Origin: JBMOLK01 sp049325575
Lineage (GTDB): Bacteria; Bacillota; Clostridia; Acetivibrionales; Acetivibrionaceae
Length of the DNA: 17,080 nt
Reading direction: 5' to 3'
NCBI GenBank assembly: GCA_049325575.1
Contig: JBMOLK010000084.1
Coordinates: 1-17,080 of the forward strand
The position numbers and the translations under genes were made by a program. Below, piece after piece: positions 1-6,632 of the stretch; the first letter of the stretch is position 1, and the number at the start of each line of letters is the position of its first letter. Under the pieces are notes generated by a model, which did no database searches, was not told the origin of the DNA, and saw nothing but the letters and a program-made list of their open reading frames with translations.

Positions 1-2
1 AT

Positions 3-386
3 GTTTATTCATATGCACTTAAACAAACTGAAAATAAGCTTGTAATCTGTATGGAAAACCTTATAAAAGAGATTGCTCAAGATGTTTTATATGGTAAAAA
101 TGCCGGTATAATTTCAGGAGGTTTCCATATGACAATGGTGGCTGTTATTGTAGATTTGTGTTCAATTCTAAGAAATAAGTACGGTCTTAAGGATGTTGTG
201 TTGAGCGGGGGTGTGTTTCAAAACAGGCTTCTTCTAGAGCTTTCTATAAAAGAACTTGAGAAAAACAAATTCACTGTGCACTTTCACAGTAAGGTACCTG
301 CCAATGATGGTGGAATTGCTCTTGGACAGGCTGCTATTGCCTTAAGAAAGTACATTAATGGGGAAATTAATGAGGGAGGGAACTAA
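3..386 (+). CDS. hypF: HypF C-terminal fragment, carbamoyltransferase of [NiFe]-hydrogenase maturation (5' end outside window)
   Basis: HypF makes the carbamoyl adenylate used to form the cyanide ligands of the [NiFe] active site and passes the carbamoyl group to HypE in the cytoplasm. Only the last 127 or so residues are present. The frame is open from base 3, so the ATG at 51 is internal and not a start. The end of the Kae1/YrdC-like region is visible: a GGFHMTM segment, a glycine-rich VVLSGGVFQNRLL segment and a VPANDGGIALGQA segment, all typical of HypF C-termini. Stop at 384-386. hypC follows after 5 bases and its ribosome binding site (GGAGGG) lies inside the last hypF codons, so the two are translationally close. 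The identity is secure from these motifs and from the hypC-D-E neighbours. Confidence 0.93.
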   Translation, partial: VYSYALKQTENKLVICMENLIKEIAQDVLYGKNAGIISGGFHMTMVAVIVDLCSILRNKYGLKDVVLSGGVFQNRLLLELSIKELEKNKFTVHFHSKVPANDGGIALGQAAIALRKYINGEINEGGN

Positions 387-391
387 TTAAT

Positions 392-616
392 ATGTGTCTT
401 GCTATACCTGGAAAAGTAATGAATATTATGGGAAATAGAGCTGAAGTAAGTATTATGGGAGCTGCCAAAGAGGTCTCCATCGTTTTGATTGAGTCTTTGA
501 ATATAGGAGATTACGTTATAGTTCACGCAGCCTGTGCAATTTCAAAGATTGATGAAATAGAGGCACTAAAAACAATAGAAATCTTTCGTGAACTGGGAGA
601 AGAATGTCATGAATAA
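392..616 (+). CDS. hypC: HypC/HupF family hydrogenase assembly chaperone
   Basis: A 74-residue protein opening with MCLAIPGKV, the family signature. After Met removal the N-terminal Cys is the residue that carries the iron centre and contacts HypD and the hydrogenase large subunit precursor. HypC works with HypD in the cytoplasm as the scaffold for assembling the Fe(CN)2CO group. Length is normal for the family (about 70-90 residues). The ribosome binding site GGAGGG lies about 13 bases upstream, inside the end of hypF. The 3' end overlaps the chosen hypD start by 8 bases (ATGAATAA), typical of translational coupling. No alternative function is plausible in this order of genes. Confidence 0.96.
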   Translation: MCLAIPGKVMNIMGNRAEVSIMGAAKEVSIVLIESLNIGDYVIVHAACAISKIDEIEALKTIEIFRELGEECHE

Positions 617-1694
617 CATCCAATCTCTATACAATGATAAAGCACTTGTCAATAATATTGTAAATGCAATTAAAGAGTACGAAGATAAAACAATAAAAAT
701 CATGGAAGTGTGCGGAACACATACCATGGCAATTTCACGCTTTGGAATAAGGAGCATACTGTCGGAAAAAATCAGGCTTATTTCAGGCCCTGGATGCCCA
801 GTCTGCGTCACACCAAGCTCATATGTAAGGGCTTCTATAGAGCTTGCAAGGAATGAAGGCGTTATAGTAACTACTTTTGGCGATATGATGAGAATTCCTT
901 ACAAAGGCAACAGCCTACTTCGTGAGAAAGCACTGGGCAGAGACATAAGGATGGTTTACTCTCCCTTGGACAGTATTAAAGTGGCGAAGGAAAACCCGGA
1001 TAAAAAGGTAGTATTCCTTTCTGTAGGCTTTGAAACTACAATTCCGGTGATTGCTTTGTCTGTTTTAGAGGCTTTACAAAATGGTGTATCAAATTTTATG
1101 CTTCTTACAGCAAATAAAACAATTCCTCAAGCAATGAGGGTTCTATCATCAGACCGGGACATAGAAGTAGATGGGTTTATATACCCTGGACATGTAAGTG
1201 CAATCATCGGTACAGGCCTTTACCATGAACTTGCTTTAAAGTATGGAATTCCAGGAGTAGTTGCAGGTTTTGATCCGGTTGATGTTTTAGGAGCAATTTA
1301 TAAAATTATTGAAAATATCAAAAACAAAGAGATTAAAGTGGAAAATCTATATTCAAGGATTGTAAACCCTGAAGGAAATAGAACAGCTGTAAAAACAATT
1401 AATGATGTTTTTGAGGAATGTGATGCGGTATGGAGGGGCATAGGTGTTATACCCAAATCAGGGCTTAAACTAAAAAAAGCATTCAGCGAAATTGATGCAT
1501 GGAAGCTTCTGGACATTGAGGAAAATGAGCAGGATGAAGAGCCTGACGGTTGTAAATGTGGTGATATTTTGAAGGGGAAGTGCCTTCCATATGAGTGCAA
1601 ACTGTTTGGAAGGGCTTGCACACCGGAAAATCCTGTAGGTTCCTGTATGGTATCTGGTGAAGGAACATGTGCAGCCTATTTTAGATATGGATAA
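609..1694 (+). CDS. hypD: HypD, Fe-S scaffold for [NiFe]-hydrogenase cofactor assembly
   Basis: HypD binds iron with HypC and carries a [4Fe-4S] cluster that supplies electrons when the thiocarbamate on HypE is turned into the cyanide ligand. Visible motifs in order: EVCGTHT around C35, GPGCPVC with C63 and C66, the GFETT segment, a YPGHVSAIIG segment, and the C-terminal cysteine-rich region from C315 (CKCG, GKCLPYEC, GRAC, GSC, GTC) that houses the cluster. I chose ATG 609, giving 361 residues, because GGGAGAAG lies at 595-602 with good spacing and because it overlaps the hypC stop. A GTG at 588 would add seven residues but has no comparable site. The stop overlaps the region where hypE begins. 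Confidence 0.96.
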   Translation: MNNIQSLYNDKALVNNIVNAIKEYEDKTIKIMEVCGTHTMAISRFGIRSILSEKIRLISGPGCPVCVTPSSYVRASIELARNEGVIVTTFGDMMRIPYKGNSLLREKALGRDIRMVYSPLDSIKVAKENPDKKVVFLSVGFETTIPVIALSVLEALQNGVSNFMLLTANKTIPQAMRVLSSDRDIEVDGFIYPGHVSAIIGTGLYHELALKYGIPGVVAGFDPVDVLGAIYKIIENIKNKEIKVENLYSRIVNPEGNRTAVKTINDVFEECDAVWRGIGVIPKSGLKLKKAFSEIDAWKLLDIEENEQDEEPDGCKCGDILKGKCLPYECKLFGRACTPENPVGSCMVSGEGTCAAYFRYG

Positions 1695-1705
1695 TGGAGG
1701 ATTAT

Positions 1706-2716
1706 ATGAGTGACATTATTACCTTGGCTCATGGCAGTGGAGGAAAATTGACCCATGGCCTGATAAAAGATTTGTTCCATAAACATTTAAATAATGGACT
1801 ATTAATGGAGGCGGGCGACTCGGCAGTATTTGGTGTTGAAAAGGGAAGAATGGCGTTTACCACCGACTCCTATGTAATCAGCCCGATTTTTTTTAGGGGT
1901 GGGGACATTGGAAAGCTGGCTGTATGCGGTACGGTAAATGACCTTGCTGTATGCGGAGCAAATCCAAGATACCTAAGCTGCGGATTTATAATTGAAGAGG
2001 GATTTAAGATAAGTGACTTGGAAGCTGTTGTACAATCAATGGCACAAGCTGCTAATGAGGCTGGTGTGTATATAGTAACAGGTGATACCAAAATTGTTCA
2101 AAAAGGCTGTGCGGATAAATTATTTATAAATACCTCCGGAGTAGGTATTGTGCCTGATGGAGTATCTTTATCAACCCAAAAAATCAGGCCAGGTGATAAG
2201 GTAATTATTTCAGGAACTATGGGGGACCACGGAACAGCAATTCTTTTGGAAAGAGAGAACTTCAGTGTTAAAAGTAATATAGTAAGTGATTGCGCCCCAC
2301 TAAATTCCATGATTAAGACAGTCATGACAGATTACTCCCAATATATCAGAATCATGAGAGATCCGACAAGAGGTGGTGTAGCAACAACGCTAAATGAACT
2401 GGCAGCAGGTAATCAGTTCGGAATTAGGCTGTTTGAAGATCGACTACCTGTTAAGGACGAAGTTAAGGGAATATGCGAAATGCTTGGAATGGACCCTCTA
2501 TATATGGCTAATGAAGGCAAGGTTATAACGATAGTCGATGGCTCGCAAGCGGAAAGAGTAGTAAATACTATAAGAGAGCATCCTTATGGTAAAGATGCGG
2601 CAATAATAGGTGAGGTTGATGACGTTTTCAAAGGCAAGGTTCATATTAATACCATTGCTGGAGGGAATAGAATTATTGATATGCTGGTAGGAGATCAGCT
2701 GCCCAGAATATGTTAA
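1706..2716 (+). CDS. hypE: HypE, carbamoyl dehydratase of [NiFe]-hydrogenase maturation
   Basis: HypE receives the carbamoyl group from HypF on its C-terminal cysteine and dehydrates it with ATP to a thiocyanate, the cyanide donor for HypC-HypD. The protein (336 residues) starts MSDIITLAHGSGGK, the family's usual N-terminus, has AIRS/PurM-type ATP-binding segments (EAGDSAVF, FTTDSYVI, GTVNDLAVCGA, RDPTRGGVA), and ends exactly in PRIC with the acceptor cysteine as last residue. I prefer ATG 1706 to ATG 1694, because GGAGG at 1696-1700 is correctly spaced for 1706 and the extra four residues are absent from the normal family start. It is the last recognisable gene of the operon. Confidence 0.96.
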   Translation: MSDIITLAHGSGGKLTHGLIKDLFHKHLNNGLLMEAGDSAVFGVEKGRMAFTTDSYVISPIFFRGGDIGKLAVCGTVNDLAVCGANPRYLSCGFIIEEGFKISDLEAVVQSMAQAANEAGVYIVTGDTKIVQKGCADKLFINTSGVGIVPDGVSLSTQKIRPGDKVIISGTMGDHGTAILLERENFSVKSNIVSDCAPLNSMIKTVMTDYSQYIRIMRDPTRGGVATTLNELAAGNQFGIRLFEDRLPVKDEVKGICEMLGMDPLYMANEGKVITIVDGSQAERVVNTIREHPYGKDAAIIGEVDDVFKGKVHINTIAGGNRIIDMLVGDQLPRIC

Positions 2717-3165
2717 TAGTCAAGAAGCAGGTCCAAATATTATAAAGGGATAGGGGGTAAAAATTTACACGTGATTATACAAACATTAACCTCTCCGCTT
2801 ATAAGCTTGGATCGATCTAGTGTAGGTACTTCGATATTTTCAGTAATTCCATTGGATTCAATTTTTATAACTGAAAAACCAGCTCCCATACGACATGGCA
2901 TTTGGGATATATACATAATTGTATTAAACAGGAAACAGGGCTTTTGCCGGATTATGTTGGTATAAATAGTGATTACTATCCGTTGGACTAAGATAAATTA
3001 AGTACATTAAAAGGGATTAAGACAATGCGAAGAATAAAGATAAAACAGTCAAGGAAGCTTACTGGAATTTTTTAGAACCCTATAGAATAGAGGAGTGTTT
3101 ACATAATAAAAGTATTATTATATTATTGTATTAATAACACCTCAAATTCACGATTAAGTGTGTTT

Positions 3166-3180
3166 TCTGCCACCGGCAGA
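3166..3180 (+). other. Short perfect hairpin
   Basis: TCTGCC pairs with GGCAGA around a three-base loop ACC. It lies about 450 bases after hypE and is not followed by a T run. It may be part of a larger folded RNA with the hairpin at 3213-3233. Confidence 0.4.
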
Positions 3181-3212
3181 CTGTGACTGAAGTTGGTAAA
3201 TTGTAATATATG

Positions 3213-3236
3213 GGGATGCCACTACGGTATCCCTTT
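3213..3236 (+). terminator. Possible intrinsic terminator before the sigI promoter
   Basis: GGGATGCC pairs with GGTATCCC (one G-T pair) around the loop ACTAC and is followed by TTT ACTT. The T run is short, so termination may be weak. Its place, between the hyp operon remnants and the SigI-type promoter at 3275, would insulate sigI from upstream transcription. Confidence 0.45.
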
Positions 3237-3274
3237 ACTTGTGTAGTAACAAATAATTTATGGTTAATTTAAAA

Positions 3275-3306
3275 TTCCGAACTAAAAAAGAAAGTCATTT
3301 TCGAAT
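3275..3306 (+). promoter_or_regulatory. SigI-type promoter of sigI-rsgI (autoregulation)
   Basis: TTCCGAACT followed by an A run begins at 3275, and TCGAAT has its C at 3302, exactly 27 bases after the motif start. The same two elements at the same distance occur at 6366 and 16734. A CGAA-type -10 element is known for SigI promoters in Bacillus and cellulosomal clostridia. The A-rich stretch after the -35-like element also fits. The predicted transcript has an untranslated leader of about 150 bases before sigI. Confidence 0.75.
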
Positions 3307-3463
3307 AAATTATATGATTAAACAATCAAATAATATATTTTTTCACGTATAGAAAAATACATTCAATCTTTAGTTATTTTGCGCTTTCAAGTGTAAGAAT
3401 TAATATTATTTTATATGATTATGAGGTTATTTTTATAAAAAATATTGTTGAGGGAAGATATAT

Positions 3464-4201
3464 ATGCTAATTATTTCCACTATTTTTAATTATGCAACTG
3501 AAACCGCAACTCGTATTGTTGAAAAAATCAAGAATGGAGATAAGCAACTAAAAGAGAAGTTCATAGAAGATTATATCCCATTTATATTGAATATTATTTC
3601 AAGCTTCTATTCTTCAAAGACAATTGATTTGAAAAATTGTGATGAATATAGCATTGGACTAATGGCATTTGATGAAGCTATTGAAAAGTTTGACAGTAGT
3701 AAAAGTAGAAGATTTCTTAAATTCGCAGAAATGGTGATAAGAAGAAGAATGATAGATTATTTTAGAAATACAGCATCTATTAGTAAAAATGAAATTCCAT
3801 TTTCGTATTTTACCAGCAAAAATGAAAATGAGCTTGAGGATAAACTAAATATGTTTGATATTCATTGGGAATCAAGTAGATATGAAATTATTCACGAATT
3901 AAATGATTTTTCCAAACAGTTAGAAACTTTTGGGCTAGACATAAGAAATTTGCCTGACTATATGCCCAAGCATAAAGATTCAAGACAGTTGTGTATAAGC
4001 ATAGCAAAAAAAATCGTAGAAAATAAGAAAATTTACGACAAGTTAAAAACAAAAAAATATTTTTATATGAAAGAACTTACTAAAGTAATAGATGTTCATC
4101 CAAAGACTGTTGAAAGAAATCGGAAGTTTATAATTTGTTTATGTATCTTATATGAAAATGATTACGGAAATTTCAAAGCGTATTTAAACAAAATATTTTA
4201 A
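3464..4201 (+). CDS. sigI: SigI-family alternative RNA polymerase sigma factor
   Basis: A 245-residue sigma factor of the SigI family, which directs RNA polymerase to promoters of cellulosomal genes when released by its anti-sigma factor RsgI. Region 2 is visible from about residue 30 to 105: FIEDYIPFILNII, then YSIGLMAFDEAIEKFD, then an FAEMVIRRRMIDYFRN helix that would recognise the -10 element. The C-terminal part (about residues 195-245) has the SigI-specific helix-turn-helix, with MKELTKVIDVHPKTVERNRK followed by LCILYENDYGNFKAYL. There is no ordinary region 4. The start at 3464 has AGGGAAG at 3451-3457. The gene is followed after 62 bases by rsgI and preceded by its own SigI-type promoter, as in autoregulated sigI-rsgI operons. 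Many cluster III clostridia carry several such pairs, so the paralogue number cannot be assigned. Confidence 0.93.
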   Translation: MLIISTIFNYATETATRIVEKIKNGDKQLKEKFIEDYIPFILNIISSFYSSKTIDLKNCDEYSIGLMAFDEAIEKFDSSKSRRFLKFAEMVIRRRMIDYFRNTASISKNEIPFSYFTSKNENELEDKLNMFDIHWESSRYEIIHELNDFSKQLETFGLDIRNLPDYMPKHKDSRQLCISIAKKIVENKKIYDKLKTKKYFYMKELTKVIDVHPKTVERNRKFIICLCILYENDYGNFKAYLNKIF

Positions 4202-4263
4202 AGGAATAAAACCAAAGCCGTTTGTTCCTTTTACCTAAATCTGCACCTTTAAGGGGGAGAGAA

Positions 4264-6030
4264 ATGAAATATCAAGGCATTGTAATAAGCATTACAAAAA
4301 ACAAAGCAATAGTTTCCACTGACGATTTTAAGTGCTTTTATGTTAAGAGAAGACCTACAATATATGTAGGAAAGCAAATTGAATTCACAGAAAAGGAGAT
4401 CATTAGAAAAGGGGCAGTTCTGACAAAACTAGCGTTAAGTGCTGCTTGTTTGGCTATTCTATTTGTTATAGCTTCTTTTTCAAATCTTACAGATATGATA
4501 AATATAAAGAATATTTTATCAGAGCCAGAAGTTTTTGCTTATGTTGATGTTGATATTAATCCCAGCCTTGAGATGGAAATTGATGATAAGGGAAATGTTT
4601 TAAGACTAGACCCATTAAATGAAGATGCAAAGGTTCTCATTAAAAAACTAAAGTTTAGTAATATTAGTGTCTCTAAAGTTATTGATAATATAATCGATGA
4701 GGTAAAAAAGAATAAGGATATAAGTGAAGCAAAAAAGGATTATATACTAGTCTCAAGTACTTTAAACAATAAAAAAAATGAAGATGATAAAGATTACCAA
4801 GTTGAAAAGAAAAAACTTGATATTATAATGAACTCGTTGAGAGACAATATACAAGAAAACAGCCAAGTAAATGTCTATCTTGTGGAAACAAATATATATG
4901 AAAGAGAAGAAGCACGGAGCGAAGGTATATCTACCGGCAGATATGTATTGTATAATAAATATGAAAATTTGAGAAGCAGCTTTTCAATAGAAGAAGTTAA
5001 AAAAGTTAATATTAATGAGTTGTTAGAGGGCATACCCGAACAAGATAGTCTCAAGGGTAATCCGGTACCAACCCCTTCGCCTTTGAGAACTGAAGATACT
5101 GAGCAGAATGGACCTACAAAAGAGCCCAATATAGAATTAAATACTCCATCACCAACACCAGCAGCTACATCAATATCTATACCAACACCAAAGCTAACAA
5201 TAACAGCAACACCAACATTAAAACCAACAGCAACACCAATACCAATACCCGGGATTATTGAGGCTGAAAACTATACAACTATGTCAGGAATTGAGGTTGC
5301 CGGATCAAGCGTAGCGTATATAAATACTGGAGATTATATGGATTACAATGTAAAGGTAGCTTCCTCAGGTACCTACACAGTGGAGTTCAGAGCTTCCAGC
5401 GCACCTGGTTCAACAAATGGGATACAACTTAGGAGCGGCAGCACAACTCTCTGTACTGTAAATGTGCCAAACACCGGCAGTTGGGGCACTTACACCATAC
5501 TAACCGCTAATGTAACGCTAAATGCCGGTCAGCAAACACTAAGAGTATACGCCAATAATTCATATTGGAACTTGGATTGGTTTAGGTTTACACCAACTAG
5601 TAAAACTATAAATCCATCATTTATGAGATTCGAATCATATAATTATCATGGATATTATATAAGGCATCAATCATTTGAAGCCAATATTTCACCGTATGTG
5701 ACACCAGTTGAAGATTCCATATTTAAGATAGTTCCTGGTCTTGCCGACCCAAATTGTATATCCTTTGAGTCAAAGAATCTCCCAGGATATTACCTGAAGC
5801 ATGAGAACTTTAAAGTTATTCTCAAACAATATGATGGCACAGAAACCTTTAATGCAGATGCAACCTTTAGAAAGGTACCTGGTTTATGGGATGAAACTTT
5901 GATTTCTTTTCAATCATTTAATCATCCAAATAGATATTTAAGACATAGGGAGTTTTATCTTTGGATTGACGAAATTGTTACCGATCTTGAAAGGAAAGAC
6001 GCGACATACATTGGAATTAAAGTTGAGTAG
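4264..6030 (+). CDS. rsgI: RsgI-family anti-sigma factor with extracellular CBM6 and CBM42 sensor modules
   Basis: A 588-residue membrane anti-sigma factor. In order: cytoplasmic RsgI N-terminal domain that holds SigI (about 1-50, MKYQGIVISITKNKAIVSTD); one membrane segment (about 52-74); an extracellular domain with the DINPS motif, N99-P100, where this family is known to self-cleave; a charged stretch; a Pro-Thr linker (about 265-329); a CBM6 (about 330-445, IIEAENYTTMSGIEV to LDWFRF); and a CBM42/AbfB beta-trefoil (about 452-588) with three repeats built on GYYIRH, GYYLKH and RYLRH. CBM6 commonly binds xylan and CBM42 arabinofuranose side chains, so arabinoxylan is the inferred signal. I chose ATG 4264, preceded by AAGGGGGAGAG. 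The TTG at 4222 lacks a ribosome binding site and adds residues foreign to the family. Signalling follows from the known RsgI scheme; the ligand is inferred. Confidence 0.93.
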   Translation: MKYQGIVISITKNKAIVSTDDFKCFYVKRRPTIYVGKQIEFTEKEIIRKGAVLTKLALSAACLAILFVIASFSNLTDMINIKNILSEPEVFAYVDVDINPSLEMEIDDKGNVLRLDPLNEDAKVLIKKLKFSNISVSKVIDNIIDEVKKNKDISEAKKDYILVSSTLNNKKNEDDKDYQVEKKKLDIIMNSLRDNIQENSQVNVYLVETNIYEREEARSEGISTGRYVLYNKYENLRSSFSIEEVKKVNINELLEGIPEQDSLKGNPVPTPSPLRTEDTEQNGPTKEPNIELNTPSPTPAATSISIPTPKLTITATPTLKPTATPIPIPGIIEAENYTTMSGIEVAGSSVAYINTGDYMDYNVKVASSGTYTVEFRASSAPGSTNGIQLRSGSTTLCTVNVPNTGSWGTYTILTANVTLNAGQQTLRVYANNSYWNLDWFRFTPTSKTINPSFMRFESYNYHGYYIRHQSFEANISPYVTPVEDSIFKIVPGLADPNCISFESKNLPGYYLKHENFKVILKQYDGTETFNADATFRKVPGLWDETLISFQSFNHPNRYLRHREFYLWIDEIVTDLERKDATYIGIKVE

Positions 6031-6095
6031 TATTGTAATAAATATGATAAATTATTAAATAGTTTTAAGCAATGATAATTTTAGTATTTATATAA

Positions 6096-6138
6096 ATCGC
6101 GAAAATGATTTTACATTGAAGAATTTGATTTTCGCGAT
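6096..6138. repeat. Perfect 11-base inverted repeat
   Basis: ATCGCGAAAAT at 6096-6106 is the exact reverse complement of ATTTTCGCGAT at 6128-6138, separated by 21 bases. It could be an RNA hairpin downstream of rsgI or a protein-binding palindrome. Confidence 0.75.
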
Positions 6139-6152
6139 ATTAAATCAAGGAA

Positions 6153-6188
6153 ATTGAAGCGCGATGTAAGATCTTTATCGCGTTCAAT
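6153..6188. repeat. 12-base inverted repeat with one bulged G
   Basis: ATTGAA-G-CGCGAT at 6153-6165 pairs with ATCGCGTTCAAT at 6177-6188 over 12 base pairs, with G6159 bulged and an 11-base loop. It is 15 bases from the preceding inverted repeat and shares its ATCGCG core. Confidence 0.7.
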
Positions 6189-6233
6189 ATAGAATCAAGT
6201 TTTTATTATTAAATTATTAAACAAAATTAAAAT

Positions 6234-6312
6234 CAGTATAGGTCATGCTTAAGGGAAAGCGCATCATCAGAGTTTAGGGCGTTTTTTCTCAAGCAGGTTT
6301 ATACTGTTTTTT
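6234..6312 (+). terminator. Rho-independent terminator of the sigI-rsgI operon
   Basis: CAGTATA (6234-6240) pairs with TATACTG (6300-6306), and TGCTT (6246-6250) with AAGCA (6291-6295), with an A-rich/T-rich inner stem. The hairpin is followed directly by six T residues (6307-6312). It lies about 200 bases after the rsgI stop and before the next SigI-type promoter, so it would separate the regulatory operon from the enzyme operon. Confidence 0.6.
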
Positions 6313-6365
6313 ATTTGGCTCATCAATTTTATCTATATATAGTTTTACTGTCAGATCTCTATAAA

Positions 6366-6397
6366 TTCCGAACTTAAAAACGGCATATATTCCGAAT
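6366..6397 (+). promoter_or_regulatory. SigI-type promoter of the enzyme cluster
   Basis: TTCCGAACTTAAAAA starts at 6366 and CGAAT at 6393, again 27 bases apart. It is the best match to the copy at 16734. It would start a transcript about 235 bases upstream of the first GH43 gene and probably drives the following enzyme genes as well. Confidence 0.8.
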
Positions 6398-6632
6398 GAG
6401 TATAATGAACAGCACAAATTAATGATTATTGGGGTAGGTACGGAATTACAATAAATTTGTTTTTGACTGAGGCTAAGAAAATTAGGGCTACAGTTTTAAT
6501 AAATTATTTTTTATAGGGAGGAGGAAAATGTGTGTGTAACAAAATGAGACTGGCTGGATAAGTAGCCTTTTACTAACGACCATAAACTGGATGTAAAGTT
6601 AAAATTAGAAAGAAAACGGGGTTTATTTATTT
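6398..6632 (+). promoter_or_regulatory. Long 5' leader of the enzyme cluster with a three-codon reading frame
   Basis: The predicted leader is about 235 bases. It contains a very strong ribosome binding site, GGGAGGAGG at 6516-6524, followed at 6528 by ATG TGT GTG TAA. The true start of the GH43 gene at 6633 has only a weak, distant GGGG. The short frame may be a relic of a former gene start or a leader peptide. I recognise no known riboswitch here. Confidence 0.45.

Larger units (their letters stand above)
2717..3274. other. Gene-free stretch with possible decayed coding remnants
   Basis: No intact gene was found between hypE and the SigI-type promoter. Two short stretches on the + strand read like protein but are broken by stops and frame changes: about 2914-2988 (containing IKQETGLLPDYVGINSDYYP) and about 3021-3125 (containing KEAYWNFLEPYRIEEC). 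They lie in different frames. A 58-codon reading frame on the - strand at 2740-2916 is not convincing. I cannot name a family. It may be a decayed gene or chance. The two hairpins at 3166-3180 and 3213-3233 are listed separately. Confidence 0.35.
6031..6365. other. Gene-free stretch after rsgI with inverted repeats and a terminator
   Basis: No protein-coding gene was seen. The stretch is AT-rich and holds two inverted repeats sharing an ATCGCG core (6096-6138 and 6153-6188) and a longer terminator-like hairpin (6234-6312), all described separately. The rest shows nothing recognisable. Confidence 0.6.

Noticed and set aside
588..608. GTG start for HypD
   Set aside because: ATG 609 is better placed after GGGAGAAG and overlaps the hypC stop in the usual coupled way.
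1694..1705. ATG start for HypE overlapping the hypD stop
   Set aside because: GGAGG at 1696-1700 lies downstream of this ATG and serves ATG 1706, which gives the standard HypE N-terminus.
2771..2965. 64-codon open frame after hypE
   Set aside because: It has no ribosome binding site and no recognisable motif, and other frames in the same stretch look as protein-like. It is treated as part of a possible decayed region.
4222..4263. TTG start extending RsgI by 14 residues
   Set aside because: It has no ribosome binding site and the added residues do not fit the RsgI N-terminus. ATG 4264 has AAGGGGGAGAG just upstream.
5056..5250. Repetitive ACACCA-type DNA resembling a simple repeat array
   Set aside because: It codes for the Pro-Thr linker of RsgI. 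Similar stretches in the enzyme genes are linkers too. There are no regularly spaced unique spacers, so it is not a CRISPR array.
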